DNA of 64,000 bases, taken from assembly GCF_030409315.1 (NCBI RefSeq), contig NZ_JAUFPS010000041.1:310001-374000 (forward strand), read 5' to 3'. Numbering within the stretch: position 1 is the first letter of the stretch; the number at the start of each line of letters is the position of its first letter. The stretch comes from Mucilaginibacter flavus. Its GTDB lineage: Bacteria; Bacteroidota; Bacteroidia; Sphingobacteriales; Sphingobacteriaceae. Positions 35,032 through 44,531 of this stretch are shown here, in pieces. Under the pieces are notes generated by a model, which worked only from the letters and a program-made list of their open reading frames with translations, was not told the DNA's origin and searched no databases. The position numbers and the translations under genes were made by a program.

Positions 35032-35517
35032 ATGAAACTCAAAATATCAGAACCTTTTTGGCAGGTGGTAGGGCTGGGGGCGTTGGCCGGTATGCGTTCT
35101 GCATCGGCACCTGCTATTGCAAGTCATATATTAAGTCACCATCAATCCAAACAATTGGATGATTCACCTTTGGAGTTTATGCAATCAAAAAATGTGGCGC
35201 TGGCGCTTAAAGTACTCGCCGTAGGCGAACTTATTGGTGATAAGCTACCGTCGGCCCCTGATCGTATCAAGAAAAGATCTGTGGGCTTCAGAATGCTTTC
35301 CGGAGCATTGGCGGGAGCAAGTGTTTACAAGGCTATTGGTGGCAAAGCAGCCATGGGCGCTTTGATAGGCGGGGCTTCGGCATTAGCATCTACCTTTGGT
35401 AGTTTTTACCTGCGTAAAGGTGTTGTTAAAACCACCCGGATTATGGACCCACTTGTGGGTGCTATAGAAGATGCCCTGGTTATCGGCAGCAGTGTGGAAT
35501 TGGCCAACGCGGCTTAA
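35032..35517 (+). CDS. DUF4126 family membrane protein
   Basis: About 161 residues from the ATG at 35032. GLGALAGMRSASAPAIASH near the N-terminus is the DUF4126 signature; small-residue-rich hydrophobic segments follow (AGASVYKAIGGKAAMGALIGGASALASTFGSFY), suggesting a compact membrane protein. The function is unknown. An in-frame start 11 codons upstream is possible, but the conserved part begins after the chosen ATG. The TAA stop lies within TTAA shared with the convergent mscS gene, so the two coding regions overlap by 4 bp. Confidence 0.75.
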   Translation: MKLKISEPFWQVVGLGALAGMRSASAPAIASHILSHHQSKQLDDSPLEFMQSKNVALALKVLAVGELIGDKLPSAPDRIKKRSVGFRMLSGALAGASVYKAIGGKAAMGALIGGASALASTFGSFYLRKGVVKTTRIMDPLVGAIEDALVIGSSVELANAA

Positions 35518-36632
35518 CTTTCCATTTTTTGCTGCATATACTTTTCAAGATTGCTCACTTCATTACGAATCCTTGGTAAACTACCCGGATAATTTTGCTG
35601 GATGTAGCCTATTAGGTTTTCGCGGATGTAACAGCGTAAATCAAAAGCTTCTGATGAGTTACGGGCGCTCATCAACACACGCACTTCAATGTTATTTTCT
35701 TTAGTATCTGTTACTTGTACAACCTGTACTTTTTTATCCCAGAGCGGACTCAGATTAATGAGTCGTTCAAATTCCTTACGGATAACATCCATGGGGATGG
35801 TATAATCTACATATAAAAATACGGTACCTAATATTTCTGATGTGGTTCTTGTCCAGTTTTGAAATGGTTTGGTGATGAAATAGTTGATGGGTAAAATAAG
35901 CCGCCGTTTGTCCCATATATTAAGCACAACATAGGTTAGTGTAATTTCTTCCACACGGCCCCATTCGCCTTCTACCACCAATACATCATCAATACGAATA
36001 GGTTGTGTAAACGCTATCTGGAAGCCTGCCAATAAGTTCCCCAATGAATTTTGCGCTGCAAAACCAACTATAATTCCTCCAATACCCACGCCGGTAAGTA
36101 AACCCGTGCCAATTTTACGCATGCTGTCAAAACTTAACAGGATAATGGCCACGGTTACAAAAATGATTACCACCACCAAAAACTTGCGGATAAACTGAAT
36201 TTGAGTGCGCACTTTGCGCTCAACCAGGTTATCGGCTTTGTTGAGGTCATATGTATGATAAATGTAATCTTCTAAAATGCGGATGCTGCGTACCAATATA
36301 CCGGCAAAGGATATCGTTAATAATATTTCAATAGTTTTATCAAGGGGGGTAAGGTATTCCTTTGCCATCCTCATTAGGGGGATAAAAAGATTGAGCAGAA
36401 AAAGCGGAATAAAATAAGTAATGGCCTTGCCCAGGTTTACAATTACCGATCGGAACAGCGAGTAATCCGTTTCTTTCTTTTCGGCGTAAATTTTAAATAA
36501 GCGGGTTACAATTACTTTTATCAATAAACCAACCAAAATGGCTGTTATGGCAATAATGAGATTCCATACAATGGAGGGTATTTGTTTAGAAAACTCAAGC
36601 AGATCCGGGGGAAGTTTGTTCACGATATCCAT
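35514..36632 (-). CDS. MscS-type mechanosensitive channel
   Basis: A 372-residue membrane protein. Several N-terminal helices (about residues 18-175) are followed by the pore-lining TM3-like helix GTGLLTGVGIGGIIVGFAAQNSLGNLLAGFQIAF, then the beta domain with the family block IDDVLVVEGEWGRVEEITLTYVVL and a cytoplasmic C-terminal domain. MscS channels open on membrane tension to release solutes in hypoosmotic shock. It is longer than E. coli MscS (286) because of extra N-terminal helices. It is transcribed alone and converges on the DUF4126 gene with a 4-bp overlap. Confidence 0.92.
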   Translation of the reverse strand: MDIVNKLPPDLLEFSKQIPSIVWNLIIAITAILVGLLIKVIVTRLFKIYAEKKETDYSLFRSVIVNLGKAITYFIPLFLLNLFIPLMRMAKEYLTPLDKTIEILLTISFAGILVRSIRILEDYIYHTYDLNKADNLVERKVRTQIQFIRKFLVVVIIFVTVAIILLSFDSMRKIGTGLLTGVGIGGIIVGFAAQNSLGNLLAGFQIAFTQPIRIDDVLVVEGEWGRVEEITLTYVVLNIWDKRRLILPINYFITKPFQNWTRTTSEILGTVFLYVDYTIPMDVIRKEFERLINLSPLWDKKVQVVQVTDTKENNIEVRVLMSARNSSEAFDLRCYIRENLIGYIQQNYPGSLPRIRNEVSNLEKYMQQKMES

Positions 36633-36742
36633 AGTTTAAAACAATAGTTAATCAGTATGATAAATACGCCGAATGTAAAATTGTTTTAGCAACGTGTAAC
36701 GAAATAGGTGTTGATACACGTAAGTGTAGAATAATTGATAGA

Positions 36743-36772
36743 TTTGTTTAAAAAGTCAGGAATTTACTTTCG
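36743..36772 (+). promoter_or_regulatory. Promoter for the second TetR gene
   Basis: TTTG (36743-36746), an 18-bp spacer and TACTTTCG (36765-36772, one mismatch to TAnnTTTG). A dyad TACAC-GTAA-GTGTA lies just upstream at 36715-36728 and could be an operator. Confidence 0.45.
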
Positions 36773-36803
36773 TTTACCACGAATTACATAATTTAAACAG
36801 CAA

Positions 36804-37424
36804 ATGGCTGCAGTTAATGACCATCAGGATATAAAAAGGGAAAAGATATTAGAGGCATCGCATCAGCGGTTTTTGCATTATGGTTACTCAAAAACCACCA
36901 TGAACGAAATTGCCGGCGATCTATCTATGTCAAAGGCCTTGTTATATTACTACTTTCCGGATAAAAGCCAACTATATATAGCGGTGATGCGCAAACTGGC
37001 TAATGATTATCTTAAATTATTGGAAGATAATATGGATAGCTTTAGTAATCTTAAAGACGCGTTTGTTTTTCAGATAAATACCCATCACGATTTTATAGTT
37101 AAAAACTATAATTTTTTTGATTTTTTCAGACTTAATGAACAAAATTTGCCCGATACCATTTGGGAAATCGTTGACCAGGTGAACCAGGCTCAACTTGGCT
37201 TATTAGGTAAATCTATTAAAACCGAAGTAGAAAAAGGCGTTATAAAACCAGTTGAAAACCCTGAAGAAATCATTGAACTATTACTTGATGCCATGCACGG
37301 GATAAGGGTAGGTTCATCGGCAGCGCAAAAAAAAGCAAGTTTTCCGCGTAAGGAGCATCTGGAAGAAATTCGCACCAAGAAACTGATATTGATAGATATC
37401 TTTATAAAGGGTTTAATGTATTGA
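36804..37424 (+). CDS. TetR/AcrR family transcriptional regulator
   Basis: A 206-residue regulator with a standard N-terminal helix-turn-helix (about residues 10-58: REKILEASHQRFLHYGYSKTTMNEIAGDLSMSKALLYYYFPDKSQLY) and a helical C-terminal domain of unknown ligand. It is not obviously linked to a target: the gene downstream runs in the opposite direction, and mscS upstream is divergent with a 171-bp shared gap, making mscS or its own gene the nearest candidates. The start is fixed by the helix-turn-helix beginning soon after the ATG. Confidence 0.88.
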   Translation: MAAVNDHQDIKREKILEASHQRFLHYGYSKTTMNEIAGDLSMSKALLYYYFPDKSQLYIAVMRKLANDYLKLLEDNMDSFSNLKDAFVFQINTHHDFIVKNYNFFDFFRLNEQNLPDTIWEIVDQVNQAQLGLLGKSIKTEVEKGVIKPVENPEEIIELLLDAMHGIRVGSSAAQKKASFPRKEHLEEIRTKKLILIDIFIKGLMY

Positions 37425-37511
37425 TCGTTGCAATCGATTAACACAACCTATTACTATGTCAGGATGTCGTAAAAATAGGTTATTGGGTGTAATTGCGACA
37501 GTTTTTATAGA

Positions 37512-37655
37512 TACTTTTGTACAGAACATTTAATGATGGTCTTTTTCAATAAAGATCATTTCAATTATTGTTATACATATCCTGTTTTCAATAAGAGGTG
37601 ATTGTTTTAGAGTGATTTAGCCGGATAGAGATCTGATCTTTATCCGGCTTTTATT
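37512..37655 (+). ncRNA. Candidate small RNA between tetR and treY
   Basis: An exact TACTTTTG box (37512-37519) predicts transcription from near 37526. A hairpin of AATGATGGTCTTT against AAAGATCATT (about 37531-37560, with a bulge) follows, and an intrinsic terminator, AGCCGGATA paired with TATCCGGCT (37619-37649) plus TTTATTTT, ends it. The product would be about 125 nt without a credible reading frame. It might instead only be the tetR 3' end plus terminator. I recognise no known RNA family. Confidence 0.42.
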
Positions 37656-37658
37656 TTA
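37619..37658 (+). terminator. Intrinsic terminator
   Basis: AGCCGGATA and TATCCGGCT form a 9-bp stem with a 13-nt loop, followed by TTTATTTT on the plus strand. It serves tetR readthrough or the candidate small RNA, and may weakly end the convergent tre operon. Confidence 0.8.
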
Positions 37659-37665
37659 GAGTGTT

Positions 37666-40362
37666 TCACTTACCATCAACATCTGCCGATTTTAGTATCG
37701 CCAGTGGTAATTCTCTAAACACCGAAGCCATTGTAATTTCATCTGTCGTGGCAATTAATTTGCTGTTCAAAATGTCCCGCCAAATTACAGGGGCGTTATC
37801 TGGTAGCATCAACCTGGTGTTGTGCCAATCCAGCTCATGGGGTTTCGAGCTATCGGTATTGATTTGCGCGAGATGTAGGGGAATAGCAACAATAAACCAT
37901 TCGTTATTGTTGATACGCGCGAATGCCATCACGTTATCTTTGTATTTACCTTTAACATTTAAAGGGGTATAAATGCCATTTTCAAATAACAGGGGATTGG
38001 CCCGGCATTGTTTAAAAAGCGTGTGGGTAAGCCAAAGCTTAATATGCCCGTCGTATCGGTTTTGCCAAAGAGTATCAATAGGGATGTTATCTTTAACAAT
38101 AGCATTTAAGCCTTTTGCCCTTGAATCGTAATCAACAGGTCTGCGATTGTCCGGATCAACCATGCTCAAATCCCAAAATCCGCAACCCTGGTAAACATCC
38201 GGTAGGCCAGGACAGGTAAATTTCAAAACTGTTTGCGAAAGTGAATTGATGATGCCATAATCTGCCACCTTGTTTAAAAATGGCTGTAGGCTTTGCATAA
38301 AATCACTGCCAGGTTTTAAGATGGCATTAACGAATTTTTTAGTGCCTTCTTCATAATTTTCATTGGGTTCGGCCCATTGGGTATGGAGTTTGGCTTCGCG
38401 CAGGCCTTTTATAACATACTCCTCAATTCGGTTTAAAAAATCGTCGTCATCTTCGCCGGGCATGGGCAAGCTTCCTATGATACTTTGATAAAGTAAGTAT
38501 TCGTCATTAGCATCGGGGGCTTCGTTGGTTTTATGCTTTGCATTGATTTGCCGCCAGTAGCCAACTATGGTAATCCATTCATCGGCAATATCTGTCAACA
38601 CATTCAATCGCGCTCTTACACCTTCGCCACGTTTGGTATCATGCGTTGCTGTGGCGTTCATGGCAAGGGGCCATCGCTGTTGCCGCTTAATTATGGCCGC
38701 ATGGAAATCATCAACCGCCAATCCAAATGTTTCGGGCGTATCACCAACTTCGTTGTGGCCAATGAAACGATCGTAGGTATACATTAGGGTATCTTCAACG
38801 CCTTTGGCCATTAGTGGGCCTGTAAACTGCATACAACGCTGATAAAATTGTAATATGCGTTTACCCTTTGCCTGCTTGGTATCATCAAATAACAGGCTTT
38901 GAAACAAGTTAGCGGCGGGTATTAAATCCGGCTTCGCTTCGCCGATGTTTTTAATGACGGTTTCAATTGCTTTTTGCTCGTTAACAGGCAATGGAAAACT
39001 GTTACCATAATAGCGGTATACAGGGCAACGGATTAAAAATTCGGCTATGAGCAGCTTAAAATTCTTGTCTTTAATTTTATCATCGCTAAGTAATTCCAAA
39101 TCGCAAAAAAGCTGGTATAAGTTTTCAAGTTCGCCATACATATGCTCATATAAAACGAGCGATTTCTTTTTCAATATGGCTTTAGTGATGACAATTTTAT
39201 CCTTGGTGAGTTCTCGATAAAAATTGGCGAAAGCGCTTTTACTTTCTGCCTGGGTAAACAGGTTATTTACCGTAGCCAGGAAATCGTACCCCGTGCTGCC
39301 TTGTACGGGCCAGTCGGTTGGGAAATCTTCCCCGTCTTCCAATATTTTTTCAACCACGATATAGGTTTCCGGCCCTGTCAAAGTACGAAGCTGTTCAAGA
39401 TAACCCTTAGGATCAAACAAGCCATCAATATGATCAATCCGCAGCCCTTGTATAATATCCTTATCCAGTAATTCTTTAACTAATTCATGGCATGTATCAA
39501 ATACCTGTGGCAATTGCATATTAAGGCATATCAAACCATTCACCGTAAAAAAACGACGAAAATTAATCTGCCTTTCAGTATCCTGCCAAAAACATAACTG
39601 GTAATACTGCTCATCAGCTATGCGCTTCAATAAACCGGTATCGGTATTCACCTTTTCAATACAATGCTGCAAAATCTTTTTTTCTGCTGATGATTTATTC
39701 AGGGAGGCAAGCTGCTCTTTCAGCTCGATAAAACCAAGCGAGTACGCTTTATCATCGTCCGTTTGCTGCAGTTCATTAATTTGCGAAATCAACGTGGCAA
39801 TTGCCTCATTCGGTTCGTACGATGTTTGTAAAATGGCGATATAACCATGCAGGTTAATCGGGTAGAATTGACCGCTGCAGGAAAATACAAACCCCGACTT
39901 TTTTAATTCAACCTGAATTTGTCCCTCGCTTAATGCTTCTTCAAAAGGAACGCCTAAAAACGGTACCATCAACCTGGTATTATAAATGGGAGCCGACCAA
40001 TTGATGTCAAAAAAATCGACATAAGCAGATCTTTTACCTTTTTCAAGCACATCCATGAGCCAGGTATTATTGGGGTGATAAGCCATGTGATTAGGCACAA
40101 TATCCTGAAGCCAGCTGACGTTGGCCTTTTTTAGCGCTTTGCTGATAGATTCCAATTCGGCCATTGTGCCAATCTCGGGGTTAATGCGCAGCGGGTTTAC
40201 CACATCATAGCCATGCGTACTGCCGGGCACAGCCTCAAAAATAGGGGAGGCGTATATGGTGCCAATACCCAATTCTGTTAGATAGGGAATAATAGCCTTT
40301 AAGTGTTTAAAGGTAAAATCCTTATTAAACTGAATGCGATATGTTGCGATAGGGTTATGCAT
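37666..40362 (-). CDS. treY: Malto-oligosyltrehalose synthase
   Basis: An 898-residue GH13 enzyme that isomerises the reducing-end alpha-1,4 bond of maltodextrins to the alpha,alpha-1,1 bond of trehalose. Motifs in order: DIVPNHMAYH (region I, residues 88-96), GLRIDHIDG with nucleophile Asp310, VVEKILE with acid/base Glu338, and ATHDTKRGEGVRAR (region IV). The long insertion and C-terminal part are usual for TreY (about 700-950 residues). It is the last gene of treX-treZ-treY; its ATG overlaps the end of treZ by 8 bp. Product termini are released by TreZ. Confidence 0.95.
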   Translation of the reverse strand: MHNPIATYRIQFNKDFTFKHLKAIIPYLTELGIGTIYASPIFEAVPGSTHGYDVVNPLRINPEIGTMAELESISKALKKANVSWLQDIVPNHMAYHPNNTWLMDVLEKGKRSAYVDFFDINWSAPIYNTRLMVPFLGVPFEEALSEGQIQVELKKSGFVFSCSGQFYPINLHGYIAILQTSYEPNEAIATLISQINELQQTDDDKAYSLGFIELKEQLASLNKSSAEKKILQHCIEKVNTDTGLLKRIADEQYYQLCFWQDTERQINFRRFFTVNGLICLNMQLPQVFDTCHELVKELLDKDIIQGLRIDHIDGLFDPKGYLEQLRTLTGPETYIVVEKILEDGEDFPTDWPVQGSTGYDFLATVNNLFTQAESKSAFANFYRELTKDKIVITKAILKKKSLVLYEHMYGELENLYQLFCDLELLSDDKIKDKNFKLLIAEFLIRCPVYRYYGNSFPLPVNEQKAIETVIKNIGEAKPDLIPAANLFQSLLFDDTKQAKGKRILQFYQRCMQFTGPLMAKGVEDTLMYTYDRFIGHNEVGDTPETFGLAVDDFHAAIIKRQQRWPLAMNATATHDTKRGEGVRARLNVLTDIADEWITIVGYWRQINAKHKTNEAPDANDEYLLYQSIIGSLPMPGEDDDDFLNRIEEYVIKGLREAKLHTQWAEPNENYEEGTKKFVNAILKPGSDFMQSLQPFLNKVADYGIINSLSQTVLKFTCPGLPDVYQGCGFWDLSMVDPDNRRPVDYDSRAKGLNAIVKDNIPIDTLWQNRYDGHIKLWLTHTLFKQCRANPLLFENGIYTPLNVKGKYKDNVMAFARINNNEWFIVAIPLHLAQINTDSSKPHELDWHNTRLMLPDNAPVIWRDILNSKLIATTDEITMASVFRELPLAILKSADVDGK

Positions 40363-42190
40363 GATATTGGGTGTAAATTAAAATAGCCTCTGGAGGTACA
40401 CTCAATTTACCTGCGCTTATTATTTCTGGTGATGTGGCCGGTCCGTTCCATTTCGGATCTGCGCTATCCAATAATTTTTGCCAATTGGTTACCTCTTCGG
40501 GTATGTTGATCTGTTGTTGCTGCTTAGAAAAGTTTAGTAGACAAATAACCTGTTGGTCGTTTGTCCACCGTTGGATAACAAGGGTGTTATTCACTTCATC
40601 AACTACTACACTCATGTTTTCACGATCGGTATGCTTAAATGCCGATTGGCTCTTTCTGAGTTGGATGAAATTTTTGTAATAATCAAGCATCACTTTGTGA
40701 TGCCCTTTGTCCAATAAATCCCAGCTGAGTTTTGAATTTTCAAATGTGGATATCGCTTGCGGATCTGGTGCTTCGCCCTCGGCATGAAAATCGGCAAATT
40801 CGGCTTTGCGGCCTTTTCTTACGGCTTCAATCAATTCTTTTTCGCTATGGCTTACAAAAAACTGGAAGGGGTTTGTTTCACTCCATTCTTCGCCCATAAA
40901 TAGCATAGGTAAAAACGGACTAATCATTACCGCGCCAGCCATCAGCTTCTGCATTTCAAAGCTAAAAAGCTGGCTTGAGCGCTCGCCCAGCATGCGGTTA
41001 CCTACCTGATCGTGATTTTGAGAAAATACAACAAACTGGCTGCCATCAATTCCTTCTGTTGTTGTACCGAAAGTTTTTTGCCTTTGGTTGGAATACTGCC
41101 CATGATATACGTAGCCATTTTGATAAGCGTTTGCTAAATCGGTAATCCCATTAAAATCGCTGTAATAACCGTTACGTTCGCCGCCCGCGGCAACACGCAA
41201 GGCATGATGAAACTCGTCTATCCATTGCCCGCTAAAGCCGTAGCCCTCTTTTTGTAATGGGTTGATGTAACGGGTGTCATTCAAGTCGCATTCGGCAATT
41301 ACATAGTGGGTTCGACCGGCTTGCTCCATTAATTCAGCAACATGCTGATTAATCTCCCTCAAAATATGGACCGGACTAAAATCCCGGATAGCATGAACCG
41401 CATCCATGCGCAAAGCGTCCACATGAAAATCGCGAAACCACATCAGCACATTTTCAATAAAATATCGCCTTACCTCATCGCAACCTGCATCATCAAAATT
41501 GAGGGCGCTGCCCCATGGCGTATGGTACTTATCGGTAAAATAGGGGCCAAACTGTCCGAAGTAGTTGCCCTCAGGGCCTAAGTGATTGTAAACAACATCT
41601 AAAATTACAGCAAGCCCTTTTTTGTGACACGCATTTACTAATTGCTGTAAAGCTGCCGCACCTCCATAACTGTTTTGCACTGCGAATGGGAAAACACCAT
41701 CGTACCCCCAGTTGCGGCTACCCGGAAACTGTGATACCGGCATAATTTCAATGGCGGTTATACCCAACTTTATAAGGTAATTCAATTTTTCTTCAATACC
41801 ATTAAAGGTGCCATCAGGAGAAAATGTGCCGGTGTGTAACTCGTAAATAATATAATTTGACAACGGAATGTTTTGCCAACCATGGTCTGTCCAATCAAAG
41901 GCTTTAAGATCAAATGCCGCCGAGGGGCCGTGTACGCCTTCGGGCTGAAACAATGAAGCCGCATCTGGTAATGTTTTATCATTTACCAAAAACTGATATT
42001 GATCTCCGGGTTTGAGTTGATCTGTTGTTACAGAGAAATAACCATGCTGTTGTTTAAGCATGGCTACTTCACTGTTTTTAAGCTTTAGTACAAGATGATC
42101 TGTAAATGGTGCCCAAACCAACGCCTCTGCTGTTCCCGATGTATTAAAATTAACCCCAATAGTTCTGTTAATGATGTTTTGTTTCGCCAT
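40355..42190 (-). CDS. treZ: Malto-oligosyltrehalose trehalohydrolase
   Basis: A 611-residue GH13 enzyme that cuts trehalose from maltooligosyl-trehalose. An N-terminal CBM48/E-set domain (about 1-105) is followed by the barrel: DVVYNHLGPEGNYFGQFGPYFT (residues 198-219, the trehalohydrolase form of region I), DALRMDAVHAIRD with Asp263, VIAECDLND with Glu300, and FSQNHDQVGNR. The C-terminal beta domain is intact. It overlaps treX by 23 bp and treY by 8 bp, so all three are probably translated from one message. Confidence 0.95.
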   Translation of the reverse strand: MAKQNIINRTIGVNFNTSGTAEALVWAPFTDHLVLKLKNSEVAMLKQQHGYFSVTTDQLKPGDQYQFLVNDKTLPDAASLFQPEGVHGPSAAFDLKAFDWTDHGWQNIPLSNYIIYELHTGTFSPDGTFNGIEEKLNYLIKLGITAIEIMPVSQFPGSRNWGYDGVFPFAVQNSYGGAAALQQLVNACHKKGLAVILDVVYNHLGPEGNYFGQFGPYFTDKYHTPWGSALNFDDAGCDEVRRYFIENVLMWFRDFHVDALRMDAVHAIRDFSPVHILREINQHVAELMEQAGRTHYVIAECDLNDTRYINPLQKEGYGFSGQWIDEFHHALRVAAGGERNGYYSDFNGITDLANAYQNGYVYHGQYSNQRQKTFGTTTEGIDGSQFVVFSQNHDQVGNRMLGERSSQLFSFEMQKLMAGAVMISPFLPMLFMGEEWSETNPFQFFVSHSEKELIEAVRKGRKAEFADFHAEGEAPDPQAISTFENSKLSWDLLDKGHHKVMLDYYKNFIQLRKSQSAFKHTDRENMSVVVDEVNNTLVIQRWTNDQQVICLLNFSKQQQQINIPEEVTNWQKLLDSADPKWNGPATSPEIISAGKLSVPPEAILIYTQYHA

Positions 42191-44315
42191 TGTGGATCAA
42201 CTCGTGTTTTAGTAATATAACCGATCTTGCTTCTACCTGTATAGTCTCTTCTGCCTTGTAGGTTCCTTTTACTTCATCAAATTGCTTTTTATTAGTGTCT
42301 ATGATTAGTTCCCAATCTTCAGAATACTCGTCGCTTGGTAATTTGTAACTTAGTGGCTCGTTATGCGCGTTGAAAATCACGTAAAAGTTATCGTCGACAA
42401 CTTTTTCACCTTCAGAGTTTACGCTGTGCAAACCAAGCCCGTTCAGGAAAACCGCTACCGATTTCGCAAAATCGTGGTTCCAGTTGTCTTCACTCATTTC
42501 AGATCCGTCTGGTAAAAACCAGGCTATATCAGCAACTCCACTTTTTTTATCGGCCTCTCCTTTAAACCAGCTTTTACGTGAAAAAGCAGCGTGCTCTTTT
42601 CGTAGCTTGATGAGCTTACTGGTAAAATCCATCAATTCCTTATCCATGGTTTCCCAATTAATCCAGGAGATTTCGTTGTCCTGGCAATAGGAATTATTGT
42701 TGCCGTTTTGTGTACGACTCATTTCATCGCCAGCCACCAACATAGGTACGCCTTGCGAAAGGAAAAGGGTGGTTAAAAAATTCTTTTTCTGCTTTTCGCG
42801 AAGTTCATTTATGGCGTTGTCATCGGTAGGGCCCTCTACGCCACAGTTCCACGAACGATTATGGCTTTCACCGTCGTTATTGTCCTCACCGTTGGCTTCG
42901 TTGTGCTTTTCGTTATAGCTCACAAGGTCGGTAAGGGTAAACCCATCGTGCGCGGTAACAAAATTGATGCTGGCCGTAGGCCGGCGATATGATTTATAAA
43001 GATCAGAGCTGCCGGTGATCCTGTCGCCAAACTCGGCAAGCGAGCTCTCTGTACCGCTCCAAAAATCGCGGATACTGTCGCGATATTTGCCGTTCCACTC
43101 GGCCCACCCTGCGGGGAATTTGCCTACCTGGTAGCCGCCTTCGCCAATATCCCATGGCTCGGCTATCAACTTAACCTGCGATATACATGGGTCCTGGTGA
43201 ATGATATCAAAAAAAGCGCTCAGCCTGTTTACTTCATGTAATTCGCGAGCGAGGGTGGCTGCCAAATCAAACCTGAAACCATCTACGTGCATTTCTAAAA
43301 TCCAATAGCGCAGGCTATCCATCATCAGGCGCAATACATTGGGTAAATTAGCATTGAGTGTGTTGCCCGTGCCGGTGTAATCCATGTAATAGCGATTATC
43401 CTCGGCAAGGCGATAATAACAACAATTATCAATGCCGCGAAAAGATAGGGTAGGGCCCATTTCGCTACCTTCGCCGGTGTGGTTGTAAACAACATCAAGG
43501 ATCACCTCAATACCTGCTTTATGAAGTTCTTTCACCATGGTTTTAAATTCGGTTACCTGCCCGCCAAGCGCTCCGCTTGATGAATACCTTGCATCGGGTG
43601 CAAAAAAGCCAATGGTATTATAACCCCAGTAATTGGTTAAACCTTTATCTATCAAATGCCTGTCGTTCAAAAAATGATGGATGGGCATTAGCTCTATGGC
43701 CGTTATACCAAGCTCTTTTAAATATTTAATGGTAATGGGGTGTCCAATGGCCGCGTAGGTACCCCTGATGTCTTCCGGAATTTCGGGATGCATTTTGGTG
43801 AAGCCTTTAACATGCGCTTCATAAATTACCGAGTTGTAATATTCAATGCATGGCGCGGTATCACCCTCCCAATCAAAATTATGATCTATTACAACAGATT
43901 TAGGCACAAAAGCCGCATTGTCGGTTTCACTAAAGCTAAGATCATTATCAGGATTGCCGATTTCATAGCCGAATAAAGAGTCGTCCCAGTTAATAACGCC
44001 CGATATGGCTTTGGCGTAAGGGTCTAATAATAACTTATTGGGATTGAACCGATGACCATTCTCAGGTTCATAGGGCCCGCTTACCCTGTAGCCGTAAAGT
44101 TGTCCTGGTTTTAAGCCCGGAATATAAATATGCCAGATAAGTTCAGAGTATTCGGTAATTTTTATTCGTTGTGATTCAATTTCGTCTTCATGGTTATTGA
44201 AAAGGCAAAGATCTACCCCGGTAGCATTTTCGGAGTATAACGTAAAATTTACGCCTTTGCCATCCCAGGTTGCGCCAAGGGGAAACGATTTTCCTGGATA
44301 TGTAGTTATTTTCAT
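42168..44315 (-). CDS. treX: Glycogen debranching enzyme (GlgX/TreX)
   Basis: A 715-residue GH13 isoamylase-type enzyme. The N-terminal CBM48 domain (about 1-150) is followed by DVVYNHTGEGSEMG (residues 274-287), DGFRFDLA with nucleophile Asp350, LIAEPWD with acid/base Glu386, and FVTAHDGFTLTDL (Asp457). It removes alpha-1,6 branches from glycogen so that TreY and TreZ can turn the linear chains into trehalose. It is the first gene of the operon, so expression is set by the 216-bp gap it shares with the divergent response regulator. Position beside treZY favours TreX over a purely glycogen-degrading GlgX. Confidence 0.94.
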   Translation of the reverse strand: MKITTYPGKSFPLGATWDGKGVNFTLYSENATGVDLCLFNNHEDEIESQRIKITEYSELIWHIYIPGLKPGQLYGYRVSGPYEPENGHRFNPNKLLLDPYAKAISGVINWDDSLFGYEIGNPDNDLSFSETDNAAFVPKSVVIDHNFDWEGDTAPCIEYYNSVIYEAHVKGFTKMHPEIPEDIRGTYAAIGHPITIKYLKELGITAIELMPIHHFLNDRHLIDKGLTNYWGYNTIGFFAPDARYSSSGALGGQVTEFKTMVKELHKAGIEVILDVVYNHTGEGSEMGPTLSFRGIDNCCYYRLAEDNRYYMDYTGTGNTLNANLPNVLRLMMDSLRYWILEMHVDGFRFDLAATLARELHEVNRLSAFFDIIHQDPCISQVKLIAEPWDIGEGGYQVGKFPAGWAEWNGKYRDSIRDFWSGTESSLAEFGDRITGSSDLYKSYRRPTASINFVTAHDGFTLTDLVSYNEKHNEANGEDNNDGESHNRSWNCGVEGPTDDNAINELREKQKKNFLTTLFLSQGVPMLVAGDEMSRTQNGNNNSYCQDNEISWINWETMDKELMDFTSKLIKLRKEHAAFSRKSWFKGEADKKSGVADIAWFLPDGSEMSEDNWNHDFAKSVAVFLNGLGLHSVNSEGEKVVDDNFYVIFNAHNEPLSYKLPSDEYSEDWELIIDTNKKQFDEVKGTYKAEETIQVEARSVILLKHELIHNGETKHH

Positions 44316-44480
44316 ATTGATGATTGATGTTCAAAATTTGTAATGTCACCCTGTTAAGGAAAATCCTGCGAATTTTGTTTTAGAGCGATGAACTTTTTGT
44401 TACAAACATTGTTGGATAATTTAAAATATAGAAGCACAAAGAATACGGCTTATGTTATTTAAAAATAGGTTAATTCATAG

Positions 44481-44510
44481 TTGATTGTTATGAATATCTA
44501 TGTAGCTTTG
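44481..44510 (+). promoter_or_regulatory. Canonical promoter of the response-regulator gene
   Basis: TTG (44481-44483), exactly 19 bp, then TAGCTTTG (44503-44510), a full match to the Bacteroidota consensus. Predicted leader about 15 nt to the ATG at 44532. Confidence 0.6.
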
Positions 44511-44531
44511 TATTAATAATACTACCTAATA

